Positions 1 through 9,800 of a DNA stretch of 64,000 nt are shown piece after piece. The stretch spans positions 248,001 through 312,000 of the forward strand of contig NZ_JAUCZH010000001.1 of the NCBI RefSeq assembly GCF_030373185.1. The letters are read 5' to 3'. This DNA is from Tabrizicola sp. (lineage in GTDB: Bacteria > Pseudomonadota > Alphaproteobacteria > Rhodobacterales > Rhodobacteraceae). The translations under genes and the position numbers were made by a program. Below the pieces are notes generated by a model. The model saw only the letters and a program-made list of their open reading frames with translations, made no database searches and was not told the origin of the DNA. Positions within the stretch are counted from its first letter, which is position 1. Every line of letters begins with the position of its first letter.

Positions 1-120
1 ACAACCTGACGGGCCGACCAGCGCCCAGAACTCGCCGTCGCCAACGGACAGATCAAGGCCACGCAGCACCTCTTGCCCATCGAAGCTTTTGGTCAGCGCG
101 GAAATTTCCAGTGAAGCCAT
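1..120 (-). CDS. ABC transporter ATP-binding protein, N-terminal part only
   Basis: The reverse strand from 120 encodes an N-terminus beginning MASLEISALTKSFDGQEVL and running into GPSGC, the start of a Walker A motif, where the window ends. Forty codons are visible. This is the usual beginning of an ABC importer ATPase, in which an LxKxF segment and a loop before the P-loop hold the adenine. The substrate cannot be deduced because the rest of the gene and its partners lie outside the window. The 140 bp behind the start contain no gene and should hold its promoter. Confidence 0.85.
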   Translation of the reverse strand, partial: MASLEISALTKSFDGQEVLRGLDLSVGDGEFWALVGPSGC

Positions 121-260
121 GAAATGAAGATCCTGCTCTTGGGCAGGTTTAAGCGCGGATTACGGCAAGGGGCAACCCAGTAAACCGAAGTCTGCAATGG
201 CACTGGCAAACGCTGAACACCTGTCCTGATCCGGTCGACGGCCCTTGCGCCCGGTTCGGG

Positions 261-887
261 TCACTCCTCTGCCGGGCCAGGGCCCAGAACGATCGACACC
301 GGTTGCGCGCCCCAGATAGGCACTTCCCACTCGTTCACGCTTACGAACACCGCCACGCCAAGATCGGGAACGTAGTCGAAAGCCTGCGCCCGGCCATCGT
401 CGGAGTCAGAGTCGCTGACCCACACCGGCAGAACCCGGTAGCTGCAATCGCCCCATTGCCTGTCGACATATTCCCGGGTTCGGAACGTCACCCGCTGGTC
501 GCGCTTGAAGCCGTCGGAAAAGGTCAGGGCGCGCTGGGTGGTGAACCCGGTCGTCTCGGTGTCGGGCGCGGTGACAAGGTCCAGCCCACCCGGCCCGTAG
601 TCGTATAGGATGCGTCGGTCGCTGATCACCGCACCCTTCTCGGTGTCGGCGCTTTCTAGATAGGCAAAGCCGAATTTGGACCGCGCTTCGAACCCCATTC
701 CTGCCGCGTCGTTATAGTTGGTGCGCTCGACGATCATGCCGTCGGCATCCCGGTTCAGTCTGCTGACGGACCCGTCGTCAAAGGTGACGGTGATGCCGCC
801 ATCCAGATCGGCAGGTGATGCCGGGCAATCGGCATGGGCCGAAGTTGCGGCGGCGGACAGGGCAAGGGCTGAAATGAAAGGGCGCAT
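261..887 (-). CDS. exported protein of unknown function
   Basis: A 208-residue protein. I chose the ATG at 887 because it is followed at once by a signal peptide (MRPFISALALSAAATSAHA, cleavage likely after AHA) and preceded by a GGGGA ribosome site. A longer reading from 950 would bury that signal. The mature part has two cysteines far apart (DCPAS near the N-terminus and GDCSYR later) and alternating polar and aromatic residues typical of a beta-rich periplasmic domain. I do not recognise the family. It stands alone, between an ABC ATPase gene and an SDR gene on the same strand. Confidence 0.7.
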   Translation of the reverse strand: MRPFISALALSAAATSAHADCPASPADLDGGITVTFDDGSVSRLNRDADGMIVERTNYNDAAGMGFEARSKFGFAYLESADTEKGAVISDRRILYDYGPGGLDLVTAPDTETTGFTTQRALTFSDGFKRDQRVTFRTREYVDRQWGDCSYRVLPVWVSDSDSDDGRAQAFDYVPDLGVAVFVSVNEWEVPIWGAQPVSIVLGPGPAEE

Positions 888-996
888 CTGAAAATCCCCG
901 GAATACAAGGCGTGCCGCGCAAGGATCGTCTGTGGCCATCTCCAGATCAAGTTCTTTGTCGCCGGCGCGGCTGCCCGGTATCCGGCTTTTACCCTG

Positions 997-1755
997 TCAA
1001 AGACACTCGGCCCCGTCGATCACCAGGGCATGGCCGGTCATGAAGGCAGACTGGTCCGAGGCCAGAAAAACGATCCCTTGGGCAATTTCGTCCGGCGTTC
1101 CCCAGCGGCCCATCGGAATGGCCTTGGAGACGTACTCCTCAAGCGCCCGGCGCCCGCCCATCTGACGCTCGAACCCGTTGTTGAAGGGGGTATCCACGAA
1201 ACCCGGACACAATGCGTTGCAGCGCACGTTGTGGCGGGCATAGTCCACAGCCATCTGCCGCGTCATCGCGATGACCGCGTGCTTGGTCGTGGCATAAGCG
1301 ATCATTTCGCGGTCATACTGCACACCCGAGTTCGACGCGGTGATGATGATCGACCCCTTGCCTTGTGCCTTCATCACCGGCATTGCCGCCCGGGCAGCCA
1401 CGAAATGCGACCGCACGTTCAACCGCCAGGACGCGTCCATATCCTCGGGCGAGACCTCCTCCAAAGTGCCTGGAATCTGGATCCCGGCGTGGGAATGGAG
1501 GATGTCCAGCCGTCCGTGCCGGGCAGCGGTTCCGGCGATCCGGTCGGTCACGGCGGCGTCGTCGCTGACGTCAAGCGCGCGCGCCTCGGCCCGCCCGCCG
1601 GCTTGGGCGATCTCATCGGCCACCGCCTGCGCGCGGTCGGTGTCACGGTCCGTCACCACGACCAGCGCGCCCTCGGCCGCCATGGCAAGCGCACCCGCCC
1701 GGCCGATGCCCGATCCCGCCCCGGTCACGAAGGCCACGCGATGTTGCAACAGCAT
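997..1755 (-). CDS. SDR family NAD(P)-dependent oxidoreductase
   Basis: A 252-residue classical short-chain dehydrogenase. Visible motifs are TGAGSGIG (dinucleotide-binding glycine motif, about residue 12), a Ser in the strand ITASNSG, and the catalytic pair YATTK (YxxxK). The usual NNAG structural motif is changed to HSHAG. I chose the start at 1755 because AGGAG lies 7 bases upstream. An upstream ATG in the same frame overlaps the end of the preceding permease gene. It is the last gene of the polyamine-type ABC operon, 17 bases behind the second permease, which suggests it oxidises or reduces the imported compound or a product of it. The substrate is unknown. Confidence 0.85.
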   Translation of the reverse strand: MLLQHRVAFVTGAGSGIGRAGALAMAAEGALVVVTDRDTDRAQAVADEIAQAGGRAEARALDVSDDAAVTDRIAGTAARHGRLDILHSHAGIQIPGTLEEVSPEDMDASWRLNVRSHFVAARAAMPVMKAQGKGSIIITASNSGVQYDREMIAYATTKHAVIAMTRQMAVDYARHNVRCNALCPGFVDTPFNNGFERQMGGRRALEEYVSKAIPMGRWGTPDEIAQGIVFLASDQSAFMTGHALVIDGAECL

Positions 1756-1772
1756 CTGACACTCCTTCGGCA

Positions 1773-2588
1773 TCACTCGGCCTTGCGCCCGCGTTGCAGG
1801 ATGGCCTGGGCTGTGATCAGCAGCAAAAGCGATACGGCCAGCACCATCGTGCCGATCGCGTTGATTTCCGGTGTCACGCCACGGCGGATCGAGGAAAAGA
1901 CATAGACGGGCAGGGTGGTCTGCGACCCGGCGACGAAGAAGGCGATGATGAAATCATCAAAGCTGAAGGTGAAAGCCAGCAGGAACCCCGCAAGGATGCC
2001 GGGAAAGATCTGCGGCAGCGTCACCTGCCGGAAGGTTCCCCAAGGGGTCGCTCCAAGGTCGGCCGAGGCCTCGATCAGGCTGCGGTCCATCCCGGCCATC
2101 CGGGCGCGGACTATGATGATGACCAGAGCCATCGCAAAGAGCCCATGCGCGGCGATCAACGAGCCGTAGCCCAAGGACAACTGCGGGGCCTTGGCCGCAA
2201 AGGGCCAGATCGCGGCAAGGATCGGGTTCAGCCAGCCAAACAGCGTGACAAGCGCGATCAGCGTGGCGATGCCGATCACGATCCCCGGCACCATCACCGC
2301 AATGTAGATCAGCGCGTCAAAGGCCAGCCGCAGCCGCCCTCGCACCGATTGCAGCGCCAGTGCTGCCATGGTGCCGAACAGCGTGGCCAACACCGCCGAG
2401 GCCAGCGCCACGGTCAGGCTGGTCTGGAAGGCATCCATCACGAAGGGGTTCGACAGCGCCTTGCCATACCACTGGGTCGAAAAGCCCTGAAACTGCGAGG
2501 CATGCCGCCCGGCGTTGAAGCTGAACAGCGCGATGATCCCGATCGGGATGTAAAGGAACAGATAGACCGCCAGCGCATAGATCCGCAT
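1773..2588 (-). CDS. ABC transporter permease, PotC/spermidine-putrescine type
   Basis: A 271-residue inner-membrane protein with about six transmembrane segments. It carries the cytoplasmic EAA loop of binding-protein-dependent permeases (EASADLGATPWGTF, then QVTLPQIFPGI), which docks on the ATPase. The N-terminus LYIPIGIIALFSFN is characteristic of the PotC subfamily. It forms the second permease of an importer with the gene at 2599-3453, the binding protein at 3458-4618 and the ATPase at 4647-5768. The spacing of 10 bases to the upstream permease indicates one transcript. Family membership is clear. Polyamine is the default substrate for this family, but related small amino compounds are equally possible. 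Confidence 0.9.
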   Translation of the reverse strand: MRIYALAVYLFLYIPIGIIALFSFNAGRHASQFQGFSTQWYGKALSNPFVMDAFQTSLTVALASAVLATLFGTMAALALQSVRGRLRLAFDALIYIAVMVPGIVIGIATLIALVTLFGWLNPILAAIWPFAAKAPQLSLGYGSLIAAHGLFAMALVIIIVRARMAGMDRSLIEASADLGATPWGTFRQVTLPQIFPGILAGFLLAFTFSFDDFIIAFFVAGSQTTLPVYVFSSIRRGVTPEINAIGTMVLAVSLLLLITAQAILQRGRKAE

Positions 2589-2598
2589 CGCTCCCCCC

Positions 2599-3453
2599 CT
2601 ACATCAACGACACATCGTCGCGCCCACCCGCCCAGCGGCGCGTGAGCCGCAGATAGGCCGCCACGGTGACCAGCATCACCAGGACCAGCGCCACCGCCAC
2701 CGCCGAGCCAAAGGCCCAGTTCCGCGATTGCAGGAAGAGGTCGACCAGCGCGTTGCCGATGAAGAACACCTTGCCACCGCCCAGCATCGCCGGGATCAGG
2801 AATTCCCCCATCAACAGGATGAAGACGAGCATGCAGCCGGTCGCCACCCCCGGCATCGACAGTGGCAGCGTCACTTGCAGAAAACTGCGCCAGGGCGGGC
2901 TGCCAAGGTCGGACGACGCCTCCAAAAGGCGCTTGTCCAGCCGTTCAAGCGCCACATAGATCGGGAACACCATCAACGGCAGATAGCCGTAGACGATGCC
3001 GACCAGCACCGCGAAAGGCGTGTTGATCAGCCGTGGATTGCCAAGGCCCAGGGCGTTCAACAGCGACGGGATTCCCTGACCGCCCAGAAGGTAGATCCAA
3101 GCATAGCTGCGGATCAGGATCGAAGTCCAGAACGGCACGATCACCAGGATCAACAGCAGCGTGCGCCAGCGGGGCGAGGTCTTCAGCGCCAGAAAATAGG
3201 CCAGCGGATAGGCGATCAAAAGGCAGATCAGTGTGCCGGTCGGCGCAAGGGTCAGGGTGTTCTTGAACGCGGCCCAGCGTGCGCCAAGATTCAGGAAATT
3301 GTCGAAGGTGAAGGCGGGGACATAGCCGCCCGCCGCCCCCCTTTCGCCGAAGGAAAAGACGAAGACGACGACCAGCGGCAGAACCAGCATGCACAGGAAC
3401 CATGCCCCCGCAGGGGCAAGGAACAGCCATGTCTTCAGGGTCTGCCGCTGCAT
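2599..3453 (-). CDS. ABC transporter permease, PotB/spermidine-putrescine type
   Basis: A 284-residue integral membrane protein with an N-terminal hydrophobic helix, several further membrane segments and the EAA loop (EASSDLGSPPWRSF followed by QVTLPLSMPG). The stretch PFWTSILIRSYAWIYLLG is typical of PotB-like permeases. It sits 4 bases downstream of the binding-protein gene and 10 bases upstream of the partner permease, so all four importer genes read as one operon. It should form the translocation pore together with the PotC-like subunit. Confidence 0.9.
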   Translation of the reverse strand: MQRQTLKTWLFLAPAGAWFLCMLVLPLVVVFVFSFGERGAAGGYVPAFTFDNFLNLGARWAAFKNTLTLAPTGTLICLLIAYPLAYFLALKTSPRWRTLLLILVIVPFWTSILIRSYAWIYLLGGQGIPSLLNALGLGNPRLINTPFAVLVGIVYGYLPLMVFPIYVALERLDKRLLEASSDLGSPPWRSFLQVTLPLSMPGVATGCMLVFILLMGEFLIPAMLGGGKVFFIGNALVDLFLQSRNWAFGSAVAVALVLVMLVTVAAYLRLTRRWAGGRDDVSLM

Positions 3454-3457
3454 TGCC

Positions 3458-4618
3458 TTATGCCGACTTGAACCGCGCCATCAGTTCGGCGCGGTTTGGG
3501 TCGGTCAGCGTGACCGCGGCGCCGAATTCGAGGGCATCCAGCAATTCGGCGGCCGGATACATGATCGGATCGTTCAGCATTTCAGCCGGAAGGATCGTAT
3601 TCACCCGCGCATCGGCCACCGGATAGCCATGGAACATCACCTCCTTGGCGTTCACATCAGGGGCCAGCAGGTAGTTGATCAGCGCATAGGCCGCATCACG
3701 GTGCGGCGCGCCCTTCGGAATGGCGAAGAAATCGCTCCACAATTCGCCGCCTTCCTTGCCCAGCACATAGTCGATTTCCGGCATGTCGCGGTGCAGTTGC
3801 AACCCGTCGCCGGTCCAGGCAATCGACATCCACGCGTCGCCCGACCGCATCGAGGGCTGATAGTCCGAGGTGATGCCAAAGAGATGCGGCTTGACCTCCA
3901 AGAGCAGCTTTTCAGCTTCCGCCAGTTCGGCCGGGTCGATGGAGTTGAAGGAATAGCCAAAGTATTTCAGCGCGTTGCCGATGGTGGTCAGCTGATAGTC
4001 ATGCACCATCGTCCGGCCCGAAAACTCGGCCTTGGTCATGTCCCAGAATTCCTTCCAGGTCGTCGGCTTCGGCAGCCCGCCCAGATTTGCGGTGTTCACC
4101 ACAAAGCCCGTGGTACCCCAGTTGCGCGGCACGGCATAGACCACACCATTGACCGTGCCAGCATCGGCAAAGCGCGGATCAAAGCTGGCCGGGTCGTAGT
4201 TGGGCAGAAGCGACAGATCCAGGGGCTCGATCAGGTCTTCCTCGACATAGGTCGTGATCGTGTAGTTCGTCGGCACGAACACATCCCAGCCCGATCCGCC
4301 GGCTTGCAGTTTCGCCAGCATCTCTTCGTTCGAGCCGAAGACGTTCAGATCGACCGCCGCCCCGGTTTCGGACGAGAAGGCGTCGAAATTGGCCGGATCG
4401 TGGTAGTTCGGCCAGCTTGCCACCACCACCCGGTCGCCAATCGACCCCTGAGCATGGGCGGCGGATCGCAGTCCCGGCATCGCGGTGCCAAGAACGCCCG
4501 CCGCTACCCCAAGGCCGGTCACGCCAAGGAAATGCCGCCGCGTCACCGAGCCCTTCTTGTAGCGCCAAAGCTCGGCCATGAATTTTTCGCGCGAGAGGAA
4601 GTCATTCCGGTCTGTCAT
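3458..4618 (-). CDS. extracellular solute-binding protein, PotD/PotF-like, Tat-exported
   Basis: A 386-residue periplasmic binding protein of the polyamine-binding family. The start at 4618 is supported by GGGAG 8 bases upstream. The neighbouring in-frame ATG at 4624 would overlap that site. After about 25 residues comes a twin-arginine signal, RRHFLG, followed by a hydrophobic stretch and an AHA cleavage site, so it is probably exported folded. The body contains VVASWPNYHDP, DVFVPTNYT and AVPRNWGTTG, which resemble the lobes of PotD/PotF proteins. It feeds the two downstream permeases. Ligand specificity cannot be assigned from sequence. Confidence 0.88.
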   Translation of the reverse strand: MTDRNDFLSREKFMAELWRYKKGSVTRRHFLGVTGLGVAAGVLGTAMPGLRSAAHAQGSIGDRVVVASWPNYHDPANFDAFSSETGAAVDLNVFGSNEEMLAKLQAGGSGWDVFVPTNYTITTYVEEDLIEPLDLSLLPNYDPASFDPRFADAGTVNGVVYAVPRNWGTTGFVVNTANLGGLPKPTTWKEFWDMTKAEFSGRTMVHDYQLTTIGNALKYFGYSFNSIDPAELAEAEKLLLEVKPHLFGITSDYQPSMRSGDAWMSIAWTGDGLQLHRDMPEIDYVLGKEGGELWSDFFAIPKGAPHRDAAYALINYLLAPDVNAKEVMFHGYPVADARVNTILPAEMLNDPIMYPAAELLDALEFGAAVTLTDPNRAELMARFKSA

Positions 4619-4646
4619 GGTCATTCTCCCAGTTGCTTGTTGTCGT

Positions 4647-5768
4647 TCAGTCATCCCCAAGGATCAGCGCAGCCCCGTCCTGCCACAGGGCAAAGGCCGG
4701 GTCGCCCGGCTCGAAAGCGCCCTCGGCGGCCTCGGCCTGACGCGAGACCAGCACGAGGAATTCGCCAAGATCCGCGTTCCGCACCAGATATTCGGTGTGT
4801 TCGCCAAGGAAGATGCGGTTCACCACCGTCACCGGCAGGCACTTGTCTTCCCCCTTGCGGGACAGGGCGATCTGTTCGGGCCGTAGGCTGGCCGTGGCCG
4901 TCTGGCCCACCGCGATTTCCACCGGGGCCACGCCCGCGATGCGGTGCTGACCAGCGGCGACAAGTTCGGTTCGCCCGGCGGCAACGGCGGTGACCCGGCC
5001 AGCGAAGAAATTCGACTTGCCCACGAAATCAGCGACATAGCGGCTGGCGGGCCGGTCATAAAGCTCACGCGGGCTGCCCACCTGCACGATCCGGCCACCG
5101 CGCATGATGCAGATGCGGTCCGACATCGACAGCGCCTCTTCCTGATCATGGGTGACAAGGATGAAGGTGATGCCCAGCTTGCGTTGCAGGGTCTGAAGTT
5201 CGATCTGCATGTCGCGGCGCAGCTTCTTGTCCAGCGCCGCCATCGGCTCATCAAGGAGGAGGAGCTTCGGCTGGTTCACGATGGCCCGCGCCAGCGCCAC
5301 CCGCTGTTGCTGGCCGCCCGACATTTCCCAGATGCGGCGCGGGCCAAAGCCGGGCAGGCGCACGGTGTCCAGCGCCTGATCCACCGCGCGGGCAACCTCG
5401 GCCTTCGCGGGGCGGGGGCGGCGCTGGCGCAGGCCGTAGGCGATGTTCTCGGCCACCGTCAGATGCGGGAAAAGCGCGTAGTGCTGGAACACCATGTTCA
5501 CCGGGCGGCGGTGCGGAGGCACATCATTGACCCGTTGCCCGTCCAAAAGGATATCGCCCGAGGTAGGGGCTTCGAACCCCGCCAGCATCCGCAGCGCCGT
5601 GGTCTTGCCGCAGCCCGAAGGGCCAAGAAACGACAGGAACTCGCCCCGGCGGATCGACAGGTCCAGACCTTCGGCCGCAACGACAGAGCCATAAACCTTG
5701 GTCGCGCCGCGCAGTTCCGCGATCGGGGCGTCGGTGGACTGGCCAGATGGCGAGGAAGTGCTTTCCAT
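4647..5768 (-). CDS. ABC transporter ATP-binding protein, PotA-like
   Basis: A 373-residue ATPase with Walker A (GPSGCGKTT, about residue 50), signature MSGGQQQR, Walker B LLLLDEP and D-loop MAALD, then the switch histidine in VTHDQEE. The C-terminal third is a TOBE-like regulatory domain. The open frame extends far upstream on the reverse strand, but that part is antisense to the divergent regulator gene. I therefore place the start at the ATG at 5768, just before MESTSSPSG and the first nucleotide-binding strand. No strong ribosome site is visible there. It is the promoter-proximal gene of the importer operon. Confidence 0.88.
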   Translation of the reverse strand: MESTSSPSGQSTDAPIAELRGATKVYGSVVAAEGLDLSIRRGEFLSFLGPSGCGKTTALRMLAGFEAPTSGDILLDGQRVNDVPPHRRPVNMVFQHYALFPHLTVAENIAYGLRQRRPRPAKAEVARAVDQALDTVRLPGFGPRRIWEMSGGQQQRVALARAIVNQPKLLLLDEPMAALDKKLRRDMQIELQTLQRKLGITFILVTHDQEEALSMSDRICIMRGGRIVQVGSPRELYDRPASRYVADFVGKSNFFAGRVTAVAAGRTELVAAGQHRIAGVAPVEIAVGQTATASLRPEQIALSRKGEDKCLPVTVVNRIFLGEHTEYLVRNADLGEFLVLVSRQAEAAEGAFEPGDPAFALWQDGAALILGDD

Positions 5769-5833
5769 GGCGCGGAATATATGCCCTTGTTCCCTGATAA
5801 GCGTAGAAATGATGCTGTTGGATGTATATACCA

Positions 5834-5848
5834 CAAATTGCATATTTG
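5834..5848. promoter_or_regulatory. candidate operator between importer operon and LuxR-type gene
   Basis: The 99-bp divergent intergenic region is AT-rich against its surroundings. It contains CAAAT, a 5-base spacer and ATTTG, a perfect inverted repeat of modest length, next to a TATATA stretch. Its placement between a regulator and the operon it probably controls makes it a candidate binding site. The motif is short and this is inference. Confidence 0.25.
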
Positions 5849-5867
5849 ATCGGCAAAGGGGGGCAAG

Positions 5868-6659
5868 TTGGATAGGTCCAGCCTCTTGTCGCGCATTGGG
5901 GCCGTTGTCGCCGGCATCGGGTCCGACGCATTCCCCGCGGCCTTGACCAGCCTCTTGCAGGGCCTCGCGCCCTATACCTACACCGTGGTTTTCGGCTACA
6001 GCGGGGCCGCGCGCCCGCTGGACCTGCATGACGACTTTCCGGCGTCCAAGCGCCGCGTCTTCGTGACCGATTATCAGGAAGGCCCCTACCTTCTGGACCC
6101 TTTCTACCTTGCGGCCACACGCCCGGTTGCCGCCGGTCTTTACCGGATCCGCGATCTTGCGCCCGACCGGTTCTATCAGGGCGAATACTTCCGCAACTAC
6201 TACATCCAGACCGGGCTTGCCGAAGAGATCGGCTTCTTTGTCGATATCCCCGGCGGGGCGACCGTGGTGCTGTCGCTGATGCGGGACGAACGGCCCTTTT
6301 CCCTGCGTGAGATGAAGGCGCTGCGCGAGGTCTGGCCCGTAGTCGAGCCCAGCGTCCGCCGCCATTGGGCCGATCTGCCGGCACGGTTCGACCAGTCCTC
6401 GCGCAGCCATCGCGACAAGACCATCGAGACCGAGATCGAGCAATCCTTCCAGACCTTCGGCGAAGGTGTGCTGACGGCGCGCGAACGCGAGATCGTCGAA
6501 CATACCCTGAAGGGCCACTCCGCCGATGCCGTCGGGCGCATCCTCTGCATTTCGCCGGGGACGGTGCGGATCCACCGCCGCAACATCTATGCGAAACTCC
6601 GGATCAGTTCGCAGGGCGAACTGTTTTCACGCTTCATCGAGAAACTGGGCCGCAAATAG
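5868..6659 (+). CDS. LuxR-family transcriptional regulator
   Basis: A 263-residue protein starting at TTG (5868), with a purine-rich AAAGGGGGG ribosome site just upstream. No good ATG exists near that position. Roughly the first 190 residues form a sensor region without a motif I can name. The last 65 are a LuxR/GerE helix-turn-helix: LTAREREIVEHTLKGHSADA, then ISPGTVRIHRRNIYAKL. There is no receiver aspartate pattern, so it is probably not a response regulator. It is transcribed away from the polyamine-type importer operon and is the likely regulator of it, responding to a ligand bound in the N-terminal region. Confidence 0.85.
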   Translation: MDRSSLLSRIGAVVAGIGSDAFPAALTSLLQGLAPYTYTVVFGYSGAARPLDLHDDFPASKRRVFVTDYQEGPYLLDPFYLAATRPVAAGLYRIRDLAPDRFYQGEYFRNYYIQTGLAEEIGFFVDIPGGATVVLSLMRDERPFSLREMKALREVWPVVEPSVRRHWADLPARFDQSSRSHRDKTIETEIEQSFQTFGEGVLTAREREIVEHTLKGHSADAVGRILCISPGTVRIHRRNIYAKLRISSQGELFSRFIEKLGRK

Positions 6660-6821
6660 GCTGAAAGCCCGCGCATTTCCGTTCCCGCGCTTCCTGTTTC
6701 GACATCGAAGATGACGCAGCGGGTCTGGCCGAGCCGGTTCGGGCCTTGATTTTCAACTGGCACCAATCGGGGTCTTGGCAGTCATCTGCATGTTCTTGGC
6801 GGAAAGGGTCCGTTGACCCAG

Positions 6822-9800
6822 TCAGACCGGGGCGCGGATCCGTCCCAATCGGACAGGCTTGCCCCAGCCAGCCAACCGCCCGATCAGCGCCAGAAGGACG
6901 GCGCGCCAGGCCGTCAGATACAGCAGCGGCCGATAGACAAGCCGCTGGAACGGAAACAACAAAAGCAGCCAGCGCGGCTCGTCGCGCTGGAAGCGCAAAG
7001 CGACCAGCAGTGTCAGCATCTCAAGCGCAGGCAGCGCCAGCCAGGCCGCGACCATCCTGGCTGTGGCGCCCTGTCCGCTGGGTGCCGCACCACTCAGCGC
7101 CCAGTCGATCCCCAGGTGCAGGATCAACCCCAACAGCACCAGATCGGCCAAGGGTGCCAGCAATCCCACACCTACGCCGAAAAGCCACAAGTCGGGCAGG
7201 GCGATGATACCCAAAGCGCGCTTTTCGCGCAGGGCGCCACGGTGCTTCCAGCCGGTCTGCATCATGCCGAAGGTCCAGCGCAGCCTTTGGCGCAGGAAGG
7301 CTCGGGCGCCCTCGGGTGCCTCGGTGATGGACCGGGCCTGCGGCTCGAACACCACCCGCCACCCGACGCGCTGGATGGCAACGGTCAGGTCGGCGTCCTC
7401 GGTGATCGTGTCGCCCGACAGGCCGCCCGCTGCCCGTACCGCTTCCGCGCGCCAGGCACCAATGGCACCCGGCACGACCAGTATGGCACCGATCAGTTCG
7501 GCAGCGCGACGATCGATGCTTTGTGCGGTCATGTATTCGATGGATTGCAGCGCGGTCAGCAGACCACGGCGGTTGCCGACCTTCACATAGCCTGCGACCG
7601 CGCCGACGCGCGGATCGTTGAAATGCTGTGCAAGGCGCGCTGCCGCATCTGGCAGGATAAGCGAATCTGCGTCCAGCGCCACGACCACGCCGCTGTCCAC
7701 CAGAGCATAGGCCGCATTCAGCGCCGCCCATTTGCCGGCGTTCCGCCGCCGGATCAGGTGCAGCCGTGGCTCAGCCGGAAAGGCCTCGGCCAGGCGCTCT
7801 GACGTGCCGTCGGTCGATCCGTCATCCACCACGATCACTCGCAGGTCGGGATGGTCCGATGCCAGCGCCGCCCGGACAGATGCCACGATCACCGTCGCTT
7901 CATTGTAGGCGGGGATCACGACCGTCACCGGTGGCAGAGGCCCCGCAGGCGGCACGCGCGCGCGGCGCAGATGCGCCAGCACCAGCACCGCCACCGCCCG
8001 CAGCGTGCCTGCCGCGACCGCAATCCAGAAGATCCAGACCAAAGCCTGCCCCACAACTGCCAGCACCCGGAAGGACAGCGCGTCCAGCCGCGTCAGGGGG
8101 TCAATGGCAGGCGGCATCACCACCGCCCGGTCCAGTCCCAGGATCCCGCCCAAGGTGTCGAACGTGTAGCCGTCGGCGCGCAGCGCGTCGATCAGCGCCG
8201 GCAGCGCGGCAAGCGTCGCCGTCCGGTCGCCGCCGGCGTCATGCAGCACCACGACGCCACCGCCCCAAAGCGCTGCCAGATCGCGCCGCACCTCGTCCAC
8301 CAGCGCATCAGGCGTGATACTCTCCCAGTCGCGCGGCACGCTGTCGGCCCCCACCACGATGTAGCCCTCAGCCATAACCGGCAGGAGGGCGCGCAGGTCT
8401 GCGCCCGTCACCGGGCCGTCGCTGCGCCCATAGGGGGGCCGGTAAAGCCGTATCGAGTAACCCGTGATCGCCGCGACAAGCCGTTGCACGGCATTCAGTT
8501 CCAGACGCAGGCGCAGGCCATCGATGCGGCTGGTTTCGGGGTGAAAGAAGGTATGCGAGCCGATCTCATGGCCTTCGTCCAACATGCGGCGCAACATGTC
8601 CGGTGCCGCCAGCGCATTGTCCCCGATGACGAAAAAGCTGGCCGGCACGCCCCTGTCGCGCAGGATGTCCAGCAGGGCTGCGGTATGCACCGGGTCAGGC
8701 CCGTCGTCGAAGGTCAGCGCCACGACGCGCCCATCCGGTCGGCCATAGCGTTCCAGCATCGGGGGACGCCCGAGTTTGGCATGGATCTGCCCCGTGATCT
8801 GACCGCTGTCGGGGTCGACGAACAGCGTCCGCTGCCCCTCGGATCCGGCATCTGCCAACCGCATGAAAGGGCCGTCTCCACGGTAGGCCACCACGTCATC
8901 ATAGCGCAGCGTCTCGATTTCGTGGGCCGCCGCCGGACCCGGGCCGGACACAAGCAGCGGCCAGACCCCCGGATCCTCGGTGCCGACCTGCCAGAGCAGC
9001 ACATCCCGCAACCCGGCCTCTTGCTGGATCAGCAATGTATTCCAGACCGAGGCCGCATCCAGAAGCCAGATTACCCCCCCATCCGGCAGCACCGCTCTGG
9101 TGGCGCCGGCTTCTGGGTCGAACTGCATCACGCTCCCCGGTGTAGCACTAGCCATCTGCATGGCACCTGCATGGCTGATCAATTGCGCCGGGCCGCCGCC
9201 TGCGGGCCAGAAGGTGCCAAAGGCTCCCACCGCCAGGATCGCCTTCTCCGGACCCAACCGCGCAGCGCTTTCCCCGATCAGAGCGCGGGTCCAGTCGAGC
9301 GGAGCCGGCGGTGCGGCGGCGGCACCCGCCTCAGGGGTGCGAAAGACCGTGATTATCACCCGGTCGGTCAGGGCCATCGCGGCCTCGTCCTGCCACAGCG
9401 GCCCATCACCTGCGGCCACGAGGCAACTTTCGCGCCCCAGAGCGCCCAGATTTGCGCGCAGTTCTCGCATCAGTGCCAGCAGGCCCTCGCGGTGGCGGGG
9501 AAGATAGCCTTCGGGGTTCAGGCAGAGGGCGCGGCTGCCTGCCGTTGCGGCGATGCCCGTCAACCCCGCCACGATCCGGCCGCGACTGGTCGGATCCAGC
9601 AAGGGATCCGCGCCGGGCAGCCGGGGCAGGGGCAGCCGCACCACCGTGCGCAACGCCGTTCCGCGCAGCGGGCCAGAGGGGCTTGTCGCCGTGGCAAGGG
9701 CCGTGCTGACCGGCAGAACCTGTGCCGAGGTCAGATCGATACGATGCGATTCCACCATGACCGACACCAGATCCCCGCAATGCAGAGCAAGCGTGTCAAC

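Noticed and set aside
5769-6575. Upstream extension of the PotA-like gene to 642 codons
   Set aside because: It is antisense to the LuxR-type gene with low-complexity translation. The ATPase family starts near 5768.
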